Part shown: positions 51,178 to 60,930 of the stretch, in pieces
Layout of the letters: each line of letters begins with the position of its first letter
Numbering within the stretch: the first letter of the stretch is position 1
Assembly: GCF_014237835.1 (NCBI RefSeq)
Contig: NZ_JACJVI010000003.1
Coordinates: 413,328-477,327, forward strand
Direction of reading: 5' to 3'
DNA: 64,000 nt
Origin: Rhizobium sp. AQ_MP
Lineage (GTDB): Bacteria; Pseudomonadota; Alphaproteobacteria; Rhizobiales; Rhizobiaceae
Made by a program: the position numbers and the translations under genes
The notes under the pieces: generated by a model
The model's database searches: none
The model's input: the letters and a program-made list of their open reading frames with translations, nothing else
What the model was told of the DNA's origin: nothing

Positions 51178-51261
51178 ATGGCTTCGACACTGAAAAAAGC
51201 CGGCTTTGCCGTACCGTTTGGGGGCCAAGTGGCCGTTGCGCCGCATGACCAGATAGACTAA
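51178..51261 (+). CDS. Candidate 27-residue leader peptide upstream of lysC
   Basis: An ATG at 51178 opens a 27-codon frame (MASTLKKAGFAVPFG... ending HDQID) that stops five bases before an intrinsic terminator hairpin. The next gene is lysC, 87 bp on. Two adjacent lysines are present at residues 6-7, too few for classical lysine-count attenuation. It could be a regulatory leader or a chance ORF; no ribosome binding site is clear. Confidence 0.3.
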   Translation: MASTLKKAGFAVPFGGQVAVAPHDQID

Positions 51262-51265
51262 AAGC

Positions 51266-51305
51266 CCGGCCAACCTGAGGCTTTCTGCTCAGGCCGGTGT
51301 TTTTG
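51266..51305 (+). terminator. Intrinsic terminator 5' of lysC
   Basis: CCTGAG (51274-51279) pairs with CTCAGG (51288-51293); outer CCGG arms at 51266-51269 and 51294-51297 extend the stem past a 4-nt bulge, and TGTTTTTG follows. No upstream plus-strand gene except the 27-codon ORF ends here, so it may be an attenuator for lysC. Confidence 0.65.
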
Positions 51306-51348
51306 TGCCGGGGTCCCGGCGTCTTTCAAGGGCATATGGTTCAAGTCT

Positions 51349-52623
51349 ATGGCTCGCATCGTCATGAAGTTCGGCGGAACATCCGTCGCCAATCTGGAAC
51401 GCATCTATAATGTCGCGCGCCATGTGAAACGCGAGGTTGATGCGGGTCACGAAGTGGCCGTCGTCGTGTCGGCCATGTCCGGCAAGACGAACGAGCTGGT
51501 CGACTGGGTGCAGAACATGCCCAAGGTCGCCGGTGCGGCTTCGCCTTTCTATGACGCGCGCGAATACGATGCCGTCGTGGCCTCCGGCGAACAGGTGACA
51601 TCCGGCCTGTTGGCCATAGCGCTGCAGTCGATGGGCATCAATGCCCGCTCCTGGCAGGGCTGGCAGATCCCGATCAAGACCGACAATGCTCATGGTGCAG
51701 CCCGCATCCAGGAAATCGACGGCACCGATATCATCCGCCGCATGGGCGAGGGCCAGGTGGCCGTCGTGGCCGGCTTCCAGGGTATCGGTCCCGACAACCG
51801 CATCGCGACGCTCGGACGTGGCGGCTCGGATACGTCTGCCGTTGCCATTGCTGCCGGCGTCAAGGCCGACCGCTGTGACATCTATACCGACGTCGATGGC
51901 GTCTACACGACCGACCCGCGCATCGAGCCGAAGGCACGCCGCCTGAAGAAGATCGCGTTCGAGGAAATGCTCGAAATGGCCTCGCTCGGCGCCAAGGTTC
52001 TGCAGGTACGCTCGGTTGAACTCGCCATGGTGCACAAGGTCCGCACCTTCGTGCGCTCCAGCTTTGAAGATCCCGATGCACCGGGCATGGGCGATCTGAT
52101 GAACCCGCCCGGTACGTTGATTTGCGATGAGGAAGAGATCGTGGAACAGGAAGTCGTCACCGGTATTGCCTATGCCAAGGATGAAGCCCAGATTTCGCTG
52201 CGCCGTCTGGCCGACCGGCCGGGCGTTTCGGCTGCGATCTTCGGGCCGCTGGCCGAGTCGCACATCAATGTCGACATGATCGTCCAGAACATCTCCGAAG
52301 ATGGTTCGAAGACCGACATGACCTTCACGGTCCCTTCGGGCGACGTGGACAAGGCGCTTGCCGTTCTCGGCGACAACAAGGACAAGATCGGCTTCGACGT
52401 CGTGCAGAGCGAGAAGGGCCTGGTCAAGGTTTCCGTCATCGGGATCGGCATGCGCAGCCATGCCGGCGTTGCCGCGACTGCCTTCAAGGCGCTGGCGGAG
52501 AAGGGCATCAACATCAAGGCGATCACGACCTCCGAGATCAAGATCTCGATCCTGATCGACGGTCCTTATGCAGAGCTCGCGGTTCGGACTTTGCATTCCT
52601 GCTACGGTCTGGATAAGAATTGA
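51349..52623 (+). CDS. lysC: Aspartate kinase
   Basis: The 424-residue enzyme phosphorylates aspartate to start lysine, threonine, methionine and diaminopimelate synthesis. The nucleotide/substrate motif KFGGTS is at 7-12, and two C-terminal ACT domains (from about residue 270) bind lysine and threonine for feedback control. The length is typical of the ACT-bearing LysC of Alphaproteobacteria. A hairpin terminator and a short ORF lie upstream, suggesting transcriptional attenuation. It is followed after 86 bp by ptsP, as in other rhizobia. Confidence 0.95.
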   Translation: MARIVMKFGGTSVANLERIYNVARHVKREVDAGHEVAVVVSAMSGKTNELVDWVQNMPKVAGAASPFYDAREYDAVVASGEQVTSGLLAIALQSMGINARSWQGWQIPIKTDNAHGAARIQEIDGTDIIRRMGEGQVAVVAGFQGIGPDNRIATLGRGGSDTSAVAIAAGVKADRCDIYTDVDGVYTTDPRIEPKARRLKKIAFEEMLEMASLGAKVLQVRSVELAMVHKVRTFVRSSFEDPDAPGMGDLMNPPGTLICDEEEIVEQEVVTGIAYAKDEAQISLRRLADRPGVSAAIFGPLAESHINVDMIVQNISEDGSKTDMTFTVPSGDVDKALAVLGDNKDKIGFDVVQSEKGLVKVSVIGIGMRSHAGVAATAFKALAEKGINIKAITTSEIKISILIDGPYAELAVRTLHSCYGLDKN

Positions 52624-52709
52624 TTCCTGAGAGCGGACCCAGGTGACCCGACCCCTGAAAAGGTAAGGGTAACAATCCGCTGACCAATGGGAAGTGGAGC
52701 AAAATCGGG

Positions 52710-54977
52710 ATGAGAGACCTTTCTGCGGGTCCCCGCGTCCTCCTCAAGCGGCTGCGCGAACTGATGGCGGAGCCGCTCGAGCCGCAGGAGCGACTGGATC
52801 GGATCGTTCGCCAGATTGCGAACAACATGGTCGCAGAGGTGTGCTCCGTCTATGTGCTCCGTTCAGACGGCGTTCTCGAACTCTATGCGACCGAGGGCCT
52901 CAACAAGGACGCGGTTCACCTGGCCCAGCTGAAGATGGGCCAGGGTCTCGTCGGTACGATCGCGGCTTCGGCGCAATCGCTCAATCTCTCGGATGCCCAG
53001 GCGCATCCGGCCTTCCGCTACCTGCCGGAAACCGGCGAAGAGATCTACCACTCCTTTCTTGGCGTGCCTATCCTGCGTGCCGGGCGAAGCCTCGGCGTTC
53101 TCGTCGTGCAGAACAAGGCGCAGCGCAATTATCGCGAAGACGAGCTCGAAGCGCTTGAGACGACCGCGATGGTGCTCGCCGAGATGATCGCCACCGGCGA
53201 GCTCAAGAAGATCACCCGGCCGGGTCTCGAACTCGACCTGACGCGTCCCGTCTCGATCGAGGGCGACAGCTATTCCGAAGGCATCGGCCTCGGCTATGTC
53301 GTGCTGCACGAGCCGCGCATCGTCGTCACCAATCTCTTGAACGAAGACAGCGAGACGGAAATCCGCCGGCTTGCCGATGCGCTCGGGTCGCTGCGCATTT
53401 CGATCGACGACATGCTGTCGCGGCGTGAAGTCTCCATGGAAGGCGAGCATCGCGACGTGCTCGAAACCTACCGCATGTTTGCCCATGACCAGGGCTGGGT
53501 GCGGCGCATGGAAGAGGCGATCCACAACGGTCTCACCGCCGAAGCGGCTGTGGAGAAGGTGCAGAGTGACACCAAGGCGCGCATGATGCGCCTGACGGAC
53601 CCTTATCTGCGCGAGCGGATGCACGACTTCGACGATCTGGCGAACCGCCTGCTGCGCCAGCTCACCGGCTTTTCGCCGCACAGTGCGGCCGAAGGCTTCC
53701 CCAACGACGCCATCGTCTTTGCCCGCGCGATGGGGGCGGCCGAGTTGCTCGACTATCCGCGTGCCAATCTGCGCGGCCTCGTGCTTGAGGAAGGTGCCGT
53801 CACCAGCCACGTGGTGATCGTCGCGCGTGCCATGGGCATTGCGGTCGTCGGTCAGGCGGCGGGTGCGGTCGCACTTGCCGAAAATGGCGACCCGGTGATC
53901 ATCGACGGGGACGACGGCAAGGTACATGTGCGCCCGGTTGCCGATCTGCAGAAGGCCTATGAAGAAAAGGTGAGGCTCCGCGCCAAGCGCCAGGAGCAGT
54001 TCCGGGCGCTGCGCGATGTCGAGCCGGTGACCAAGGACGGACACCGGATCAAGCTGCAGATGAATGCCGGTCTTCTGGTCGATCTGCCGCAACTGGCCGA
54101 TTCCGGAGCCGATGGCATCGGTCTGTTCCGTACCGAGCTGCAGTTCATGATCGCCTCGACCATGCCGAAGGGTGAGGAGCAGGAGAGTTTTTACCGCAGC
54201 GTGCTGAAACAGGCGGGCGGGCGTCCCGTCACCTTCCGCACGCTCGACATTGGTGGCGACAAGGTCGTTCCCTATTTCCGGGCGCAGGAAGAGGAAAACC
54301 CGGCGCTTGGCTGGCGCGCCATCCGCCTGTCGCTCGATCGGCCGGGCTTGCTGCGCACCCAGTTGCGCGCGCTCCTGAAGGCTGCCTCGGGCGCCGAGCT
54401 CAAGATGATGCTGCCGATGGTGACCGAAGTCTCAGAAATTCGGGCCGTGCGCGAACTGATGCAGAAGGAGATCCAGCATATCTCCAAGTTCGGTCACCAG
54501 TTGCCGAAGAAGCTGCAGTTCGGCGCCATGCTCGAAGTGCCGGCGCTGCTCTGGCAGCTCGACGAGCTGATGGACGAAGTGGACTTCGTTTCGGTCGGAT
54601 CGAACGATCTCTTCCAGTTCTCGATGGCGGTGGACCGCGGCAATGCGCGCGTTTCAGACCGGTTCGACGTGCTCGGCCGGCCGTTCCTGCGGATCCTGCG
54701 CGACATCGTCAGGGCCTCGGAGCGCAACAAGACACCTGTAACGCTGTGTGGCGAGATGGCATCCAAGCCGCTTTCGGCCATGGCGCTGCTCGGAATCGGC
54801 TTCCGTTCGATCTCGATGTCGCCGACGGCGATTGGTCCGGTCAAGGCCATGCTGCTGGGTCTCGATATCGGTCGACTGTCCGAGGTTCTCAAGGCTGCGC
54901 TTGACGACGACACCCCGGGCGTGTCAGTGCGCGACCTGCTCATCCGCCATGCGGAAGAGCACAATATCCCCGTCTGA
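52710..54977 (+). CDS. ptsP: Phosphoenolpyruvate-protein phosphotransferase PtsP (EI-Ntr)
   Basis: The 755-residue protein has an N-terminal GAF domain (about 20-160) and the enzyme I catalytic body. The phospho-histidine is His367 in GAVTSHVVIVARAMG, the C-terminal active-site Cys680 is in TLCGEMASKP, and PEP-binding loops lie between. It phosphorylates NPr and then EIIA-Ntr with PEP in the nitrogen-related PTS that regulates potassium, nitrogen and carbon functions. The GAF domain senses 2-oxoglutarate or glutamine in other bacteria. It ends 26 bp before prfA. Confidence 0.94.
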   Translation: MRDLSAGPRVLLKRLRELMAEPLEPQERLDRIVRQIANNMVAEVCSVYVLRSDGVLELYATEGLNKDAVHLAQLKMGQGLVGTIAASAQSLNLSDAQAHPAFRYLPETGEEIYHSFLGVPILRAGRSLGVLVVQNKAQRNYREDELEALETTAMVLAEMIATGELKKITRPGLELDLTRPVSIEGDSYSEGIGLGYVVLHEPRIVVTNLLNEDSETEIRRLADALGSLRISIDDMLSRREVSMEGEHRDVLETYRMFAHDQGWVRRMEEAIHNGLTAEAAVEKVQSDTKARMMRLTDPYLRERMHDFDDLANRLLRQLTGFSPHSAAEGFPNDAIVFARAMGAAELLDYPRANLRGLVLEEGAVTSHVVIVARAMGIAVVGQAAGAVALAENGDPVIIDGDDGKVHVRPVADLQKAYEEKVRLRAKRQEQFRALRDVEPVTKDGHRIKLQMNAGLLVDLPQLADSGADGIGLFRTELQFMIASTMPKGEEQESFYRSVLKQAGGRPVTFRTLDIGGDKVVPYFRAQEEENPALGWRAIRLSLDRPGLLRTQLRALLKAASGAELKMMLPMVTEVSEIRAVRELMQKEIQHISKFGHQLPKKLQFGAMLEVPALLWQLDELMDEVDFVSVGSNDLFQFSMAVDRGNARVSDRFDVLGRPFLRILRDIVRASERNKTPVTLCGEMASKPLSAMALLGIGFRSISMSPTAIGPVKAMLLGLDIGRLSEVLKAALDDDTPGVSVRDLLIRHAEEHNIPV

Positions 54978-55003
54978 ACGTAAAGACTGACCTGGAGTAA
55001 AGG

Positions 55004-56083
55004 GTGGCGAAGCTTCCTGTCGAGAAAATGCGCGAGCTCGAACGCCGGTTCGGCGAGATCGAAGCGCGAATGTCGGCGGGACCGGCGGCGGACGTGTATG
55101 TGAAGCTCGCATCGGAATATTCCGAGCTCGAGCCCGTGGTGAAGAAGATCCGCGCCTATGAAGCCGCCACAGCCGAGGCTGCCGATCTGAAGGCCATGCT
55201 TTCCGACAAGACGACGGATCGCGAGATGCGCGATCTCGCCGAAATGGAACTGCCCGACGTCGAGAGCCGGATCGAGGGGCTCGAAGGCGAGATCCAGATC
55301 CTGCTGCTGCCGAAGGATGCGGCCGACGAGAAGAGCGCGATCCTGGAAATCCGCGCGGGAACCGGCGGATCGGAAGCAGCCCTCTTTGCCGGTGATCTCT
55401 TCCGGATGTATGAGCGCTTTGCCTCGACCAAGGGCTGGAAGGTGGAAGTGCTCTCCGCCAGCGACGGCGAAGCAGGCGGCTACAAGGAAATCATCGCGAC
55501 GATCAGCGGTCGGGGCGTGTTCTCGAAGCTGAAGTTCGAGTCTGGCGTGCACCGGGTGCAGCGCGTGCCCGAGACGGAAGCGAGCGGACGCATCCATACC
55601 TCTGCGGCGACCGTTGCGGTTCTGCCTGAGGCGGAGGAGATCGATATCGAGATCCGGCCCGAGGATATCCGCATCGATACCATGCGGTCGTCGGGTGCCG
55701 GCGGCCAGCACGTCAATACGACGGACTCGGCCGTGCGCATTACCCACCTGCCGACCGGGCTGATCGTCACATCCTCGGAAAAATCGCAGCACCAGAACCG
55801 CGCCAAGGCTATGCAGGTTCTACGCTCGCGGCTCTATGACATCGAGCGACAGCGCGCCGACAGCGAACGGTCTGCTAGCCGCAAGAGCCAGGTCGGCTCC
55901 GGCGATCGGTCCGAGCGCATCCGCACCTATAACTTTCCGCAGGGTCGCGTAACGGATCATCGGATCAACCTGACGCTCTACAAGCTGGACCGGATGATCG
56001 AGGGTGATCTCGATGAAATGCTCGACGCGCTGATTGCCGATTACCAGGCAGGCCAGCTCGCCCAGCTCGGCGAAGCCCAGTGA
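55004..56083 (+). CDS. prfA: Peptide chain release factor 1
   Basis: A 359-residue class-I release factor reading UAG and UAA. The GGQ motif is at residues 233-235 ([17 protein letters not shown]), and the anticodon-like PxT region lies in the [12 protein letters not shown] segment upstream. The start is a GTG with GGAG nine bases before it. The stop overlaps prmC by 4 bp (GTGA), pairing the factor with the methyltransferase that modifies its GGQ glutamine. Confidence 0.96.
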   Translation: MAKLPVEKMRELERRFGEIEARMSAGPAADVYVKLASEYSELEPVVKKIRAYEAATAEAADLKAMLSDKTTDREMRDLAEMELPDVESRIEGLEGEIQILLLPKDAADEKSAILEIRAGTGGSEAALFAGDLFRMYERFASTKGWKVEVLSASDGEAGGYKEIIATISGRGVFSKLKFESGVHRVQRVPETEASGRIHTSAATVAVLPEAEEIDIEIRPEDIRIDTMRSSGAGGQHVNTTDSAVRITHLPTGLIVTSSEKSQHQNRAKAMQVLRSRLYDIERQRADSERSASRKSQVGSGDRSERIRTYNFPQGRVTDHRINLTLYKLDRMIEGDLDEMLDALIADYQAGQLAQLGEAQ

Positions 56084-56955
56084 CCGGGCACGGGCCCTCA
56101 GTGAAATCCCTGATCGCCGAGGCGAGGCGGCGTTTCGATGCTGCGGGATTTCCGGATGCGGCCTTGGATGCGCGGGTGCTGATCTGCGGTCTTCTGGATC
56201 TCAGTCCCACGGCGCTCCTTTTGCAGGGCGACGAGCCCGTCTCTGCGGATAAGGCAGACCGTGTGCAAGAGGCTATCATGCGACGGCTCAACCATGAGCC
56301 GGTCCACCGTATCCTCGGGCGCCGTGATTTCTATGGTCTCGACCTCCTGCTCTCACCGGGCACGCTCGAGCCTCGCCCGGATACGGAAATCCTGGTTGAC
56401 GTGATGCTGCCATATCTTGCGGCTATGGTTGTCCAACATCGCAAGCCGACGATCGTCGATCTTGGAACGGGAACCGGAGCCATAGCACTTGCGTTGTTGA
56501 CGGAGTGCGCCGAAGCCCGGGCCATCGGGGTTGATATCTCAGCGGATGCGCTGGCCACCGCGACAGCCAATGCCGAGCGGAATGGGGTCGCTTCGCGCTT
56601 CGCAACGCGCCTTGGCCCCTGGTTCGCCAATACGCCCGAACGTTTCGACATCATCGTTTCGAACCCGCCCTATATCCGCAGCGATGTGGTGCCGGGGCTT
56701 CAGCCGGAGGTGACGAAATTCGATCCGATGGCCGCGCTTGATGGTGGCACCGACGGTCTCGATGCCTATCGCGCCATTGCCGAGACTGCCTGCGAGCATA
56801 TCAAGATGCATGGCGTGATCGGCCTGGAGATCGGCTTCGATCAGCGGCGTGACGTGACGCAAATCTTTGACGAGGCTGGCTTTTCTCTTCTTGAGGCGCG
56901 CCGGGATCTTGGCGGCAACGACCGCGTGCTGGTATTTGCGCCAAAGCTTGATTAG
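56080..56955 (+). CDS. prmC: Peptide chain release factor N5-glutamine methyltransferase
   Basis: The 291-residue enzyme methylates Gln235 of PrfA and the equivalent residue of PrfB. It has an N-terminal helical domain, motif [16 protein letters not shown] (about 125-139) and the catalytic NPPY at 195-198. The GTG start overlaps the prfA stop. The length is normal. Its coupling with prfA is conserved in bacteria. Confidence 0.95.
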   Translation: MTGHGPSVKSLIAEARRRFDAAGFPDAALDARVLICGLLDLSPTALLLQGDEPVSADKADRVQEAIMRRLNHEPVHRILGRRDFYGLDLLLSPGTLEPRPDTEILVDVMLPYLAAMVVQHRKPTIVDLGTGTGAIALALLTECAEARAIGVDISADALATATANAERNGVASRFATRLGPWFANTPERFDIIVSNPPYIRSDVVPGLQPEVTKFDPMAALDGGTDGLDAYRAIAETACEHIKMHGVIGLEIGFDQRRDVTQIFDEAGFSLLEARRDLGGNDRVLVFAPKLD

Positions 56956-57286
56956 CCCGTTTGCTGCGTCTGCTAAGGATAATTGCGGGAAACATAGAAA
57001 AAGGCTTGGTTTTCCCAATGAAGCGTAATAGTTTGCGGGCACGCAACGGGCGGCGGGGAAAGAACGAAGATTCGTTCACGACTGGGCCGGCTTCGAAAAT
57101 GGTTCGCTGGCGAACTCCGCGAAGCACGACAGGACCGATGCGTAACTCAGTAAACTCGACTTTCACCAGCGGCGAGCAAGGCGAGAGCGCGGTCTGTCGG
57201 CGGCGCGTGGATCCTTGGTCCGGTTCAAGCAGAGCCAATCGCATTGCCCTTTATCAGCACAACAAAGACATTCAGGTGAAGCATCT
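56956..57286. other. 331-bp gene-free leader of the DUF4167 gene with two palindromes
   Basis: No credible gene is present. Two clean palindromes occur about 25 bp apart: GAACGAA-GA-TTCGTTC (57062-57077) and GTTCGC-TG-GCGAAC (57102-57115). They may be operator sites or RNA hairpins in the leader of the gene at 57287. They do not fit the GTTC-N7-GTTC LexA box of Alphaproteobacteria. A clear -35/-10 pair is not visible. Confidence 0.5.
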
Positions 57287-58051
57287 ATGAGGCCAGGACA
57301 GCAGAACAAGCGTGGTCGGGGGCGTAACAACAATGGCGGCGGTGGCGGCGGCGGTGGAAACAATTTCAACCGCAAGGGCCAGAACCCGCTGACCCGGACC
57401 TATGACAGCTCCGGCCCAGACGTGAAGATCCGTGGCACGGCACAGCATATTGCCGAAAAGTATTCCGCTCTCGCTCGCGATGCACAGAGCGCCGGCGACC
57501 GCGTCATGGCGGAAAACTACCTGCAGCACGCCGAACACTATAACCGCATCATTGCAGCCGCCCAGGCACAGATGCAGGAGCGCTTCCAGCGTGACGATCG
57601 TGACAATGGCGACGACCGCCAGGATTACAACGATCGAGACGGTGAGGATTTCGACGGTGCCGACGAGGCCGTGGCACAGGGCGGCGAGCGCGCGCAGCAA
57701 CCGGCTCCGCAGCCGCAGCAGCAGAACCGGCAACAGCAGCATGAGCGCCGGCAACGTGAGCCACGGGAACCGCGGGAGCCGCGGGAGCCGCGCGAGCAGC
57801 CCCAGCCGGTGGTGGAGATCGCTGGTACGGGTCCGCAGCCTGTGATCGAGGACATGCCGGCGGAAGCCGCAGCGGCAGCCGCAGAGAGCGCAGCGGAAGC
57901 CGGCGCCGAGCGTCAGCCGCGCCGCCGCAACGCGGGCAACCGTCCGCGTCGCCAGCCGCGCCGCAGTGCCGGCGGTGACGAAGGTGGCGAAGCGGGTGGA
58001 AACGGCGAAGGCGGCGAAGCGCCCGCGCTCGCCGAGGCCGCTTCCGAATGA
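57287..58051 (+). CDS. DUF4167 domain protein (RNA-binding-like, low-complexity tail)
   Basis: The 254-residue protein begins MRPGQQNKRGRGRNN with a glycine tract, then the compact DUF4167 core (about 24-95: NPLTRTYDSSGPDVKIRGTAQ...EHYNRIIAAAQAQMQ). After that come long disordered, charged and repetitive stretches, including tandem REP units encoded by 9-bp repeats and an Ala/Arg-rich end. The family is restricted to Alphaproteobacteria; the RG-rich start suggests RNA binding, but no function is proven. A strong terminator follows at 58080. Confidence 0.87.
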   Translation: MRPGQQNKRGRGRNNNGGGGGGGGNNFNRKGQNPLTRTYDSSGPDVKIRGTAQHIAEKYSALARDAQSAGDRVMAENYLQHAEHYNRIIAAAQAQMQERFQRDDRDNGDDRQDYNDRDGEDFDGADEAVAQGGERAQQPAPQPQQQNRQQQHERRQREPREPREPREPREQPQPVVEIAGTGPQPVIEDMPAEAAAAAAESAAEAGAERQPRRRNAGNRPRRQPRRSAGGDEGGEAGGNGEGGEAPALAEAASE

Positions 58052-58079
58052 GCTTTTCGGGCTCGATTTGACGATTGCA

Positions 58080-58107
58080 AAACTCCGGGCCCCAACCCGG
58101 AGTTTTT
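58080..58107 (+). terminator. Rho-independent terminator after the DUF4167 gene
   Basis: ACTCCGGG and CCCGGAGT form an 8-bp stem (extended by A-T pairs) around CCCCAA, followed by TTTTC. It separates the DUF4167 gene from clpB. Confidence 0.85.
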
Positions 58108-58120
58108 CGTTTATCTGCCT

Positions 58121-58149
58121 CTTTAAAGGGCAAAATCCCGCTCCCATAT
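58121..58149 (+). promoter_or_regulatory. Candidate RpoH (sigma-32) promoter of clpB
   Basis: CTTTAA at 58121-58126 and CTCCCATAT at 58141-58149 resemble the heat-shock consensus CTTGAA and CCCCATnT with about 15 bp between. Transcription would start near 58156, giving a leader of about 100 nt before clpB, a known heat-shock gene. Confidence 0.5.
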
Positions 58150-58258
58150 CTCGGTCAAGGGAGCGGTTTCCGCTCCGGGGTCCGCCGCTTTCGGGGGCCT
58201 CATCCACAATATCCGACCTGTGCCGATTGCGGGCAGGGCGGGGAAACGGAGAGTGACG

Positions 58259-60862
58259 ATGAACATCGAGAAATATTCCGAGCGCGTGCGCGGCTTTCTG
58301 CAATCGGCGCAGACCCATGCCCTGTCGGAAGGGCACCAGCAATTCACGCCCGAACACGTCCTGAAGGTTCTGCTTGATGACGAGCAGGGCATGGCATCTT
58401 CCCTGATCAGCCGGGCGGGTGGCGACCCGAAGGAAGTCCGCATCGCCAATGATGCAGCGCTTGCCAAGCTGCCCAAGGTTTCGGGTGGCAATGGCCAGGT
58501 CTATCTCGCACAGCCGCTGGCCAAGGTCTTTTCGACTGCCGAAGACGTCGCCAAGAAGGCGGGTGACAGCTTCGTCACCGTGGAGCGTCTGCTGCTCGCG
58601 CTGGCGATCGAGTCCTCCGCCTCGACTTCGGCCTCATTGAAGAAGGGCGGCGTGACGGCCAATGCGCTTAACCAGGTGATCAACGAAGTTCGCAAGGGAC
58701 GGACCGCCGACGGTGCCAATGCCGAAGCCGGCTTCGACGCCCTGAAGAAGTATGCCCGCGACCTGACGGCCGAGGCCCGTGAGGGAAGGCTTGACCCTGT
58801 GATCGGCCGTGACGACGAAATCCGCCGCACGATCCAGGTGCTGTCGCGCCGGACGAAGAACAATCCGGTCCTGATCGGTGAACCCGGCGTCGGCAAGACG
58901 GCGATCGCCGAAGGCCTCTCGCTGCGCATCGTCAATGGCGACGTGCCGGAGAGCCTGAAAGACAAGAAGCTGATGGCGCTTGACATGGGCGCGCTGATTG
59001 CCGGGGCAAAATATCGCGGCGAGTTCGAAGAGCGGCTCAAGGCCGTGCTCAACGAAGTGCAGGCGGAAAACGGCGAGATCATCCTGTTCATCGACGAAAT
59101 GCACACGCTTGTTGGCGCTGGCAAGGCCGATGGCGCGATGGATGCCTCGAACCTCCTGAAGCCGGCGCTCGCCCGTGGCGAACTGCATTGTGTCGGCGCG
59201 ACCACGCTCGACGAATACCGCAAACATGTCGAGAAGGATCCGGCGCTCGCCAGGCGCTTCCAGCCGGTCATGGTCGAGGAGCCGACGGTCGAGGATACGA
59301 TCTCGATCCTGCGCGGGCTCAAGGAGAAATACGAACAACATCACAAGGTGCGGATCTCGGATTCGGCGCTTGTTGCTGCCGCAACGCTGTCCAACCGCTA
59401 TATCACCGACCGGTTCCTGCCGGACAAGGCGATCGACCTGATGGACGAGGCTGCCTCGCGGCTTCGCATGCAGGTCGATTCCAAGCCGGAAGAGCTCGAC
59501 GAACTCGATCGCCGGATCATCCAGCTGAAGATCGAGCGTGAGGCGCTCAAGAAGGAAACGGACGCGGCGTCTGCCGATCGGCTCACTCGTCTTGAAACCG
59601 AGCTCACCTCGCTCGAGGAAGAGGCGGATGCGCTGACAGCCCGCTGGCAGGCGGAAAAACAGAAGCTCGGCCTTGCCGCCGATCTGAAGCGCCAACTGGA
59701 CGAAGCCCGCAACGAACTGGCGATCGCCCAGCGTCAGGGCGAATTCCAGCGTGCCGGCGAACTCGCCTATGGCGTGATCCCGAAGCTCGAAAAGGAGCTT
59801 GTCGCAGCGGAAGCCCAGGACGGTTCGGGTGCCGGCAACATGGTGCAGGAGGTTGTCACGCCTGACGGCATCGCCCATGTCGTATCGCGCTGGACAGGCA
59901 TTCCCGTCGACAAGATGCTGGAAGGCGAGCGCGAGAAGCTGCTTCGGATGGAAGACGATCTGGCGAAGTCGGTTGTCGGCCAGGGGGATGCGGTCCAGGC
60001 CGTGTCGCGGGCCGTGCGCCGCGCGCGTGCCGGCCTCCAGGATCCGAACCGGCCGATCGGTTCGTTCATCTTCCTCGGGCCCACCGGCGTGGGCAAGACC
60101 GAGCTCACCAAGTCGCTGGCGCGTTTCCTGTTCGACGACGAGACGGCGATGGTCCGGCTCGACATGTCGGAATACATGGAGAAGCACTCGGTTGCGCGGC
60201 TGATCGGGGCGCCTCCCGGCTATGTCGGTTACGAGGAAGGCGGCGCGCTCACGGAAGCGGTGCGGCGCAAGCCCTATCAGGTCGTGCTGTTCGACGAGAT
60301 CGAGAAGGCGCATCCCGACGTGTTCAACGTGCTCCTGCAGGTGCTCGATGACGGGCGTCTGACGGACGGGCAGGGTCGCACTGTCGACTTCAAGAACACG
60401 ATCATCATCATGACCTCGAATCTCGGCGCCGATTATCTGACCAGCCTCGGCGAGGATCAGGATGTCGACGAGGTTCGCGAGCAGGTGATGGATGTGGTCA
60501 AGGCCTCGTTCCGGCCGGAATTCCTCAACCGCGTCGACGAGATCATCCTCTTCCACCGGCTGCGCCGGACGGAAATGGGCGCGATCGTCGATATCCAGAT
60601 GAAGCGGCTCCTGTCGCTCCTGACGGAGCGGAAGATCACCGTCGATCTGGAGCCGGCCGCGCGCGACTGGCTGGCGGACAAGGGTTACGATCCGGTCTAT
60701 GGCGCCCGTCCGCTGAAGCGGGTGATCCAGAAGTATCTGCAGGATCCGCTTGCCGAGCAGATCCTCTCCGGTCAGGTGCTCGATGGCAGCCGGGTGAAGG
60801 TGGAAGCCGGCAGCGATCGGCTGTTGATCTCACCCGTCGGTCCGATGAGCCAGGCGGCGTGA
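58259..60862 (+). CDS. clpB: ATP-dependent chaperone ClpB
   Basis: The 867-residue disaggregase has an N-terminal Clp-N domain (1-145), NBD1 with Walker A GEPGVGKT (207-214), a middle coiled-coil domain (about 400-530) and NBD2 with Walker A GPTGVGKT (607-614). With DnaK it rescues aggregated proteins after heat stress. The ATG at 58259 starts the conserved [12 protein letters not shown]; the open frame extends 13 codons upstream without similarity. A terminator follows the stop by 24 bp. An internal start for a short form (ClpB-beta) cannot be assigned confidently. Confidence 0.96.
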   Translation: MNIEKYSERVRGFLQSAQTHALSEGHQQFTPEHVLKVLLDDEQGMASSLISRAGGDPKEVRIANDAALAKLPKVSGGNGQVYLAQPLAKVFSTAEDVAKKAGDSFVTVERLLLALAIESSASTSASLKKGGVTANALNQVINEVRKGRTADGANAEAGFDALKKYARDLTAEAREGRLDPVIGRDDEIRRTIQVLSRRTKNNPVLIGEPGVGKTAIAEGLSLRIVNGDVPESLKDKKLMALDMGALIAGAKYRGEFEERLKAVLNEVQAENGEIILFIDEMHTLVGAGKADGAMDASNLLKPALARGELHCVGATTLDEYRKHVEKDPALARRFQPVMVEEPTVEDTISILRGLKEKYEQHHKVRISDSALVAAATLSNRYITDRFLPDKAIDLMDEAASRLRMQVDSKPEELDELDRRIIQLKIEREALKKETDAASADRLTRLETELTSLEEEADALTARWQAEKQKLGLAADLKRQLDEARNELAIAQRQGEFQRAGELAYGVIPKLEKELVAAEAQDGSGAGNMVQEVVTPDGIAHVVSRWTGIPVDKMLEGEREKLLRMEDDLAKSVVGQGDAVQAVSRAVRRARAGLQDPNRPIGSFIFLGPTGVGKTELTKSLARFLFDDETAMVRLDMSEYMEKHSVARLIGAPPGYVGYEEGGALTEAVRRKPYQVVLFDEIEKAHPDVFNVLLQVLDDGRLTDGQGRTVDFKNTIIIMTSNLGADYLTSLGEDQDVDEVREQVMDVVKASFRPEFLNRVDEIILFHRLRRTEMGAIVDIQMKRLLSLLTERKITVDLEPAARDWLADKGYDPVYGARPLKRVIQKYLQDPLAEQILSGQVLDGSRVKVEAGSDRLLISPVGPMSQAA

Positions 60863-60886
60863 CCTTTCAAACCATGAACCCGGATG

Positions 60887-60912
60887 GGGCGGCTTCACAA
60901 GCCGCCCTTTTT
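60887..60912 (+). terminator. Rho-independent terminator after clpB
   Basis: GGGCGGCTT and AAGCCGCCC form a perfect 9-bp stem with a CAC loop, followed by five T. It lies between clpB and the convergent DUF805 gene. Confidence 0.88.
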
Positions 60913-60930
60913 CGTCCCTGCCGATCGACG

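Noticed and set aside
57062..57115. LexA/SOS box
   Set aside because: The alphaproteobacterial LexA box is a direct GTTC-N7-GTTC repeat; these are inverted palindromes with other spacing.
56961..57290. 109-codon open frame before the DUF4167 gene
   Set aside because: It has no clear ribosome binding site, low-complexity basic composition, and runs into the next gene's start; treated as leader sequence.
58634..60556. 640-codon minus-strand open frame opposite clpB
   Set aside because: It mirrors ClpB codons; there is no start signal and no recognisable domain.
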